DNA of 59,778 nucleotides from Alloalcanivorax xenomutans (GTDB taxonomy: Bacteria > Pseudomonadota > Gammaproteobacteria > Pseudomonadales > Alcanivoracaceae), in assembly GCF_900217905.1 (NCBI RefSeq), contig NZ_OBMO01000023.1, positions 5,617-65,394 on the forward strand, read 5' to 3'. Both the position numbers and the translations under genes were made by a program. A model generated the notes under the pieces. It searched no databases and was not told the DNA's origin. It was given only the letters and a program-made list of their open reading frames with translations. Shown here in pieces: positions 58,685-59,778 of the stretch. Numbering within the stretch: the stretch's first letter is position 1; each line of letters begins with the position of its first letter.

Positions 58685-59551
58685 ATGGATACCCAATCCT
58701 TGCAAGCCTTCATGGCCGTGGCCGAGAGCGGCTCCTTTTCCGGCGCGGCGGAGCGGCTGTTCCTGACCCAGCCGGCGGTGAGCAAACGCATCGCGGTGCT
58801 GGAACAGCAATTGGGGGCGCGCCTGTTCGACCGGGTTGGACGGCGTATCCGCCTCACCGAAGCCGGCGAGGCGCTGTTACCCCGGGCGCGGAAAGTGCTT
58901 CAGGAACTGGAGGACATGGGCCGCGCCATCAACAACCTCACCGGCGAAGTCAGCGGCACCCTGCGCATCGGCACCAGCCACCATATCGGCCTGCATCGCC
59001 TGCCACCGGTGCTGCGGCGTTTCTCCCGGGAGTACCCGCAGGTGCGCCTGGACATCCATTTCATCGATTCCGAGGAAGCCTGGGAGGCGGTGCTGCACGG
59101 GGATCTGGAGATGGGGGTGGTGACCCTGCCGCCGCAGCCGGATACCCGCCTGCACAGCCAGGTGATCTGGGACGACCCGCTGGTGTTCATGTGCGCGCCG
59201 GAACACCCGCTGGCCCGGCAAGCGGATCTCACCCTGGAAACCCTGACCCGCTTCAGCGCCATCCTGCCCTCTCCGGTGACCTTCACCCGCCGCATCGTCG
59301 AACGGCTGTTCCAGGAACACGGCCTGGCGCTGAACATCTCCATGTCCACCAATTATCTGGAGACCATCCATATGATGGTCTCCATCGGCCTGGGCTGGAG
59401 CGTGCTGCCGGCCACCATGCTGGACCAGAGCGTGATCGAATTGGCGGTGGACACCCCCCTGCCGGAACGCAAACTGGGCGTGGTGACGCATCCCGGGCGG
59501 AGCCGGTCCAATGCGGCACGGGCCTTCCTTGAAGCAATCGATAGTGAATAG
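58685..59551 (+). CDS. LysR-family regulator, probable leu-operon activator
   Basis: A 288-residue regulator: MDTQSLQAFMAVAESGSFSG then AAERLFLTQPAVSKRIAVLE (helix-turn-helix), and binding domain LRIGTSHHIGLHRLPPVLRR. It lies divergent from leuC, as LysR-type leu regulators do in pseudomonads, and probably senses a pathway intermediate (inference). The stop codon falls inside heptanucleotide array 4. Start at 58685; the longer frame has no ribosome site. Confidence 0.88.
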   Translation: MDTQSLQAFMAVAESGSFSGAAERLFLTQPAVSKRIAVLEQQLGARLFDRVGRRIRLTEAGEALLPRARKVLQELEDMGRAINNLTGEVSGTLRIGTSHHIGLHRLPPVLRRFSREYPQVRLDIHFIDSEEAWEAVLHGDLEMGVVTLPPQPDTRLHSQVIWDDPLVFMCAPEHPLARQADLTLETLTRFSAILPSPVTFTRRIVERLFQEHGLALNISMSTNYLETIHMMVSIGLGWSVLPATMLDQSVIELAVDTPLPERKLGVVTHPGRSRSNAARAFLEAIDSE

Positions 59552-59600
59552 TTAACAGCGATGACGGCAGTGAATAGTTAACAGTTAACAGTGAATAGCG
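59544..59600 (+). repeat. Heptanucleotide repeat array 4, spanning the stop codon
   Basis: GTGAATA, GTTAACA, a 12-base break, GTGAATA, GTTAACA, GTTAACA, GTGAATA. The first unit includes the LysR stop codon (TAG). Confidence 0.75.
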
Positions 59601-59610
59601 AAAGTCAAAA

Positions 59611-59652
59611 GCAAAGAGGCCGCACCCAAGCACTGGACGCGGCCTCTTTTGC
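59611..59652 (+). terminator. Strong terminator after the LysR gene
   Basis: AAGAGGCCGC pairs with GCGGCCTCTT, then TTGC. Half of the same motif (GAAGAGGCCGCG) appears between the arrays near 34025. Confidence 0.8.
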
Positions 59653-59683
59653 TTTCAGCGCAAGTCACCCTCTCCCGCGCCGC

Positions 59684-59778
59684 TGGACTGGCCCCATTTA
59701 AGTAGACACGGACTGTAAAGTAGCCGCATAGGCGTTGGGGGTGAGCCCTCCCAGCGTCATGTGGCGTCGTACTTTGGG
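59684..59778 (-). mobile_element. End of a second IS3-family element, cut by window edge
   Basis: Begins TGGACTGGCCCC, typical of IS3-family ends, 14 bp before a transposase stop codon. The rest lies beyond the window. Confidence 0.65.
59698..59778 (-). CDS. IS3-family transposase, C-terminal 26 codons
   Basis: Reads VRRHMTLGGLTPNAYAATLQ and ends SVST-stop. The L-G-G-L-T-P segment is the usual end of IS3-family OrfB proteins. Distinct from the IS at 18652-19969. Confidence 0.75.
   Translation of the reverse strand, partial: PKVRRHMTLGGLTPNAYAATLQSVST

Overview
The window is high-GC gammaproteobacterial DNA, most consistent with a marine hydrocarbon degrader of the Alcanivorax/Alloalcanivorax type. 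The evidence for this is the pseudomonad-like gene order leuCDB-asd-usg-fimV-truA-trpF-accD-folC-SPOR-cvpA-purF-metZ, a PraB-like (alkane-oxidation activator type) secreted protein, a FadL-type outer-membrane porin with a large partner lipoprotein, and dense REP-like palindromes. The genus assignment is inference; no rRNA or tRNA gene lies in the window.

Region 1 (about 1-25 kb) is accessory and repeat-rich. It starts with an Rpn-family nuclease gene cut by the window edge, a truncated copy of it and a TumE/TumA-type toxin-antitoxin pair. Single genes follow, separated by repeats: an MBL-fold hydrolase, two LysR/ArsR-type regulators, a DUF2855 protein, an SDR oxidoreductase, ecotin and an LLM flavin oxidoreductase. 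Four diverged REP-associated-transposase-like (RAYT) proteins lie here, three of which appear to have lost both the HUH motif and the nucleophilic tyrosine. The FadL porin and a 1166-residue Ig-like lipoprotein form a two-gene unit, followed by an IS3-family element killed by an amber codon and the praB-like gene.

Region 2 (about 23.5-39 kb) carries housekeeping and physiology genes: djlA, hydroxypyruvate isomerase, a cytochrome c-FTR1 iron permease behind a Fur box, a Tag-like glycosylase, alaA, an rRNA methyltransferase-like gene, htpX, a diguanylate cyclase, a YecA-family gene, an UndA-like heme-oxygenase-fold oxidase, and the moxR-DUF58-tgpA operon.

Region 3 (39-59.6 kb) is one long minus-strand run of biosynthetic genes. 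From upstream to downstream these are leuC, leuD, leuB, asd, usg-like, fimV, truA, trpF, trpB, trpA, accD, folC, SPOR, cvpA, purF and metZ. A LysR gene diverges from leuC, and the window ends inside another IS3-family transposase.

The most interesting material is non-coding or at gene edges: REP hairpins whose stems covary between fixed flanks; a 166-bp MITE with perfect 20-bp inverted ends that supplies the djlA stop codon; a hairpin-rich repeat that has become the N-terminus of the DUF2855 protein; and heptanucleotide repeat arrays sitting on stop codons. All coordinates and alignments were read by eye, and family assignments rest on recalled motifs rather than searches.
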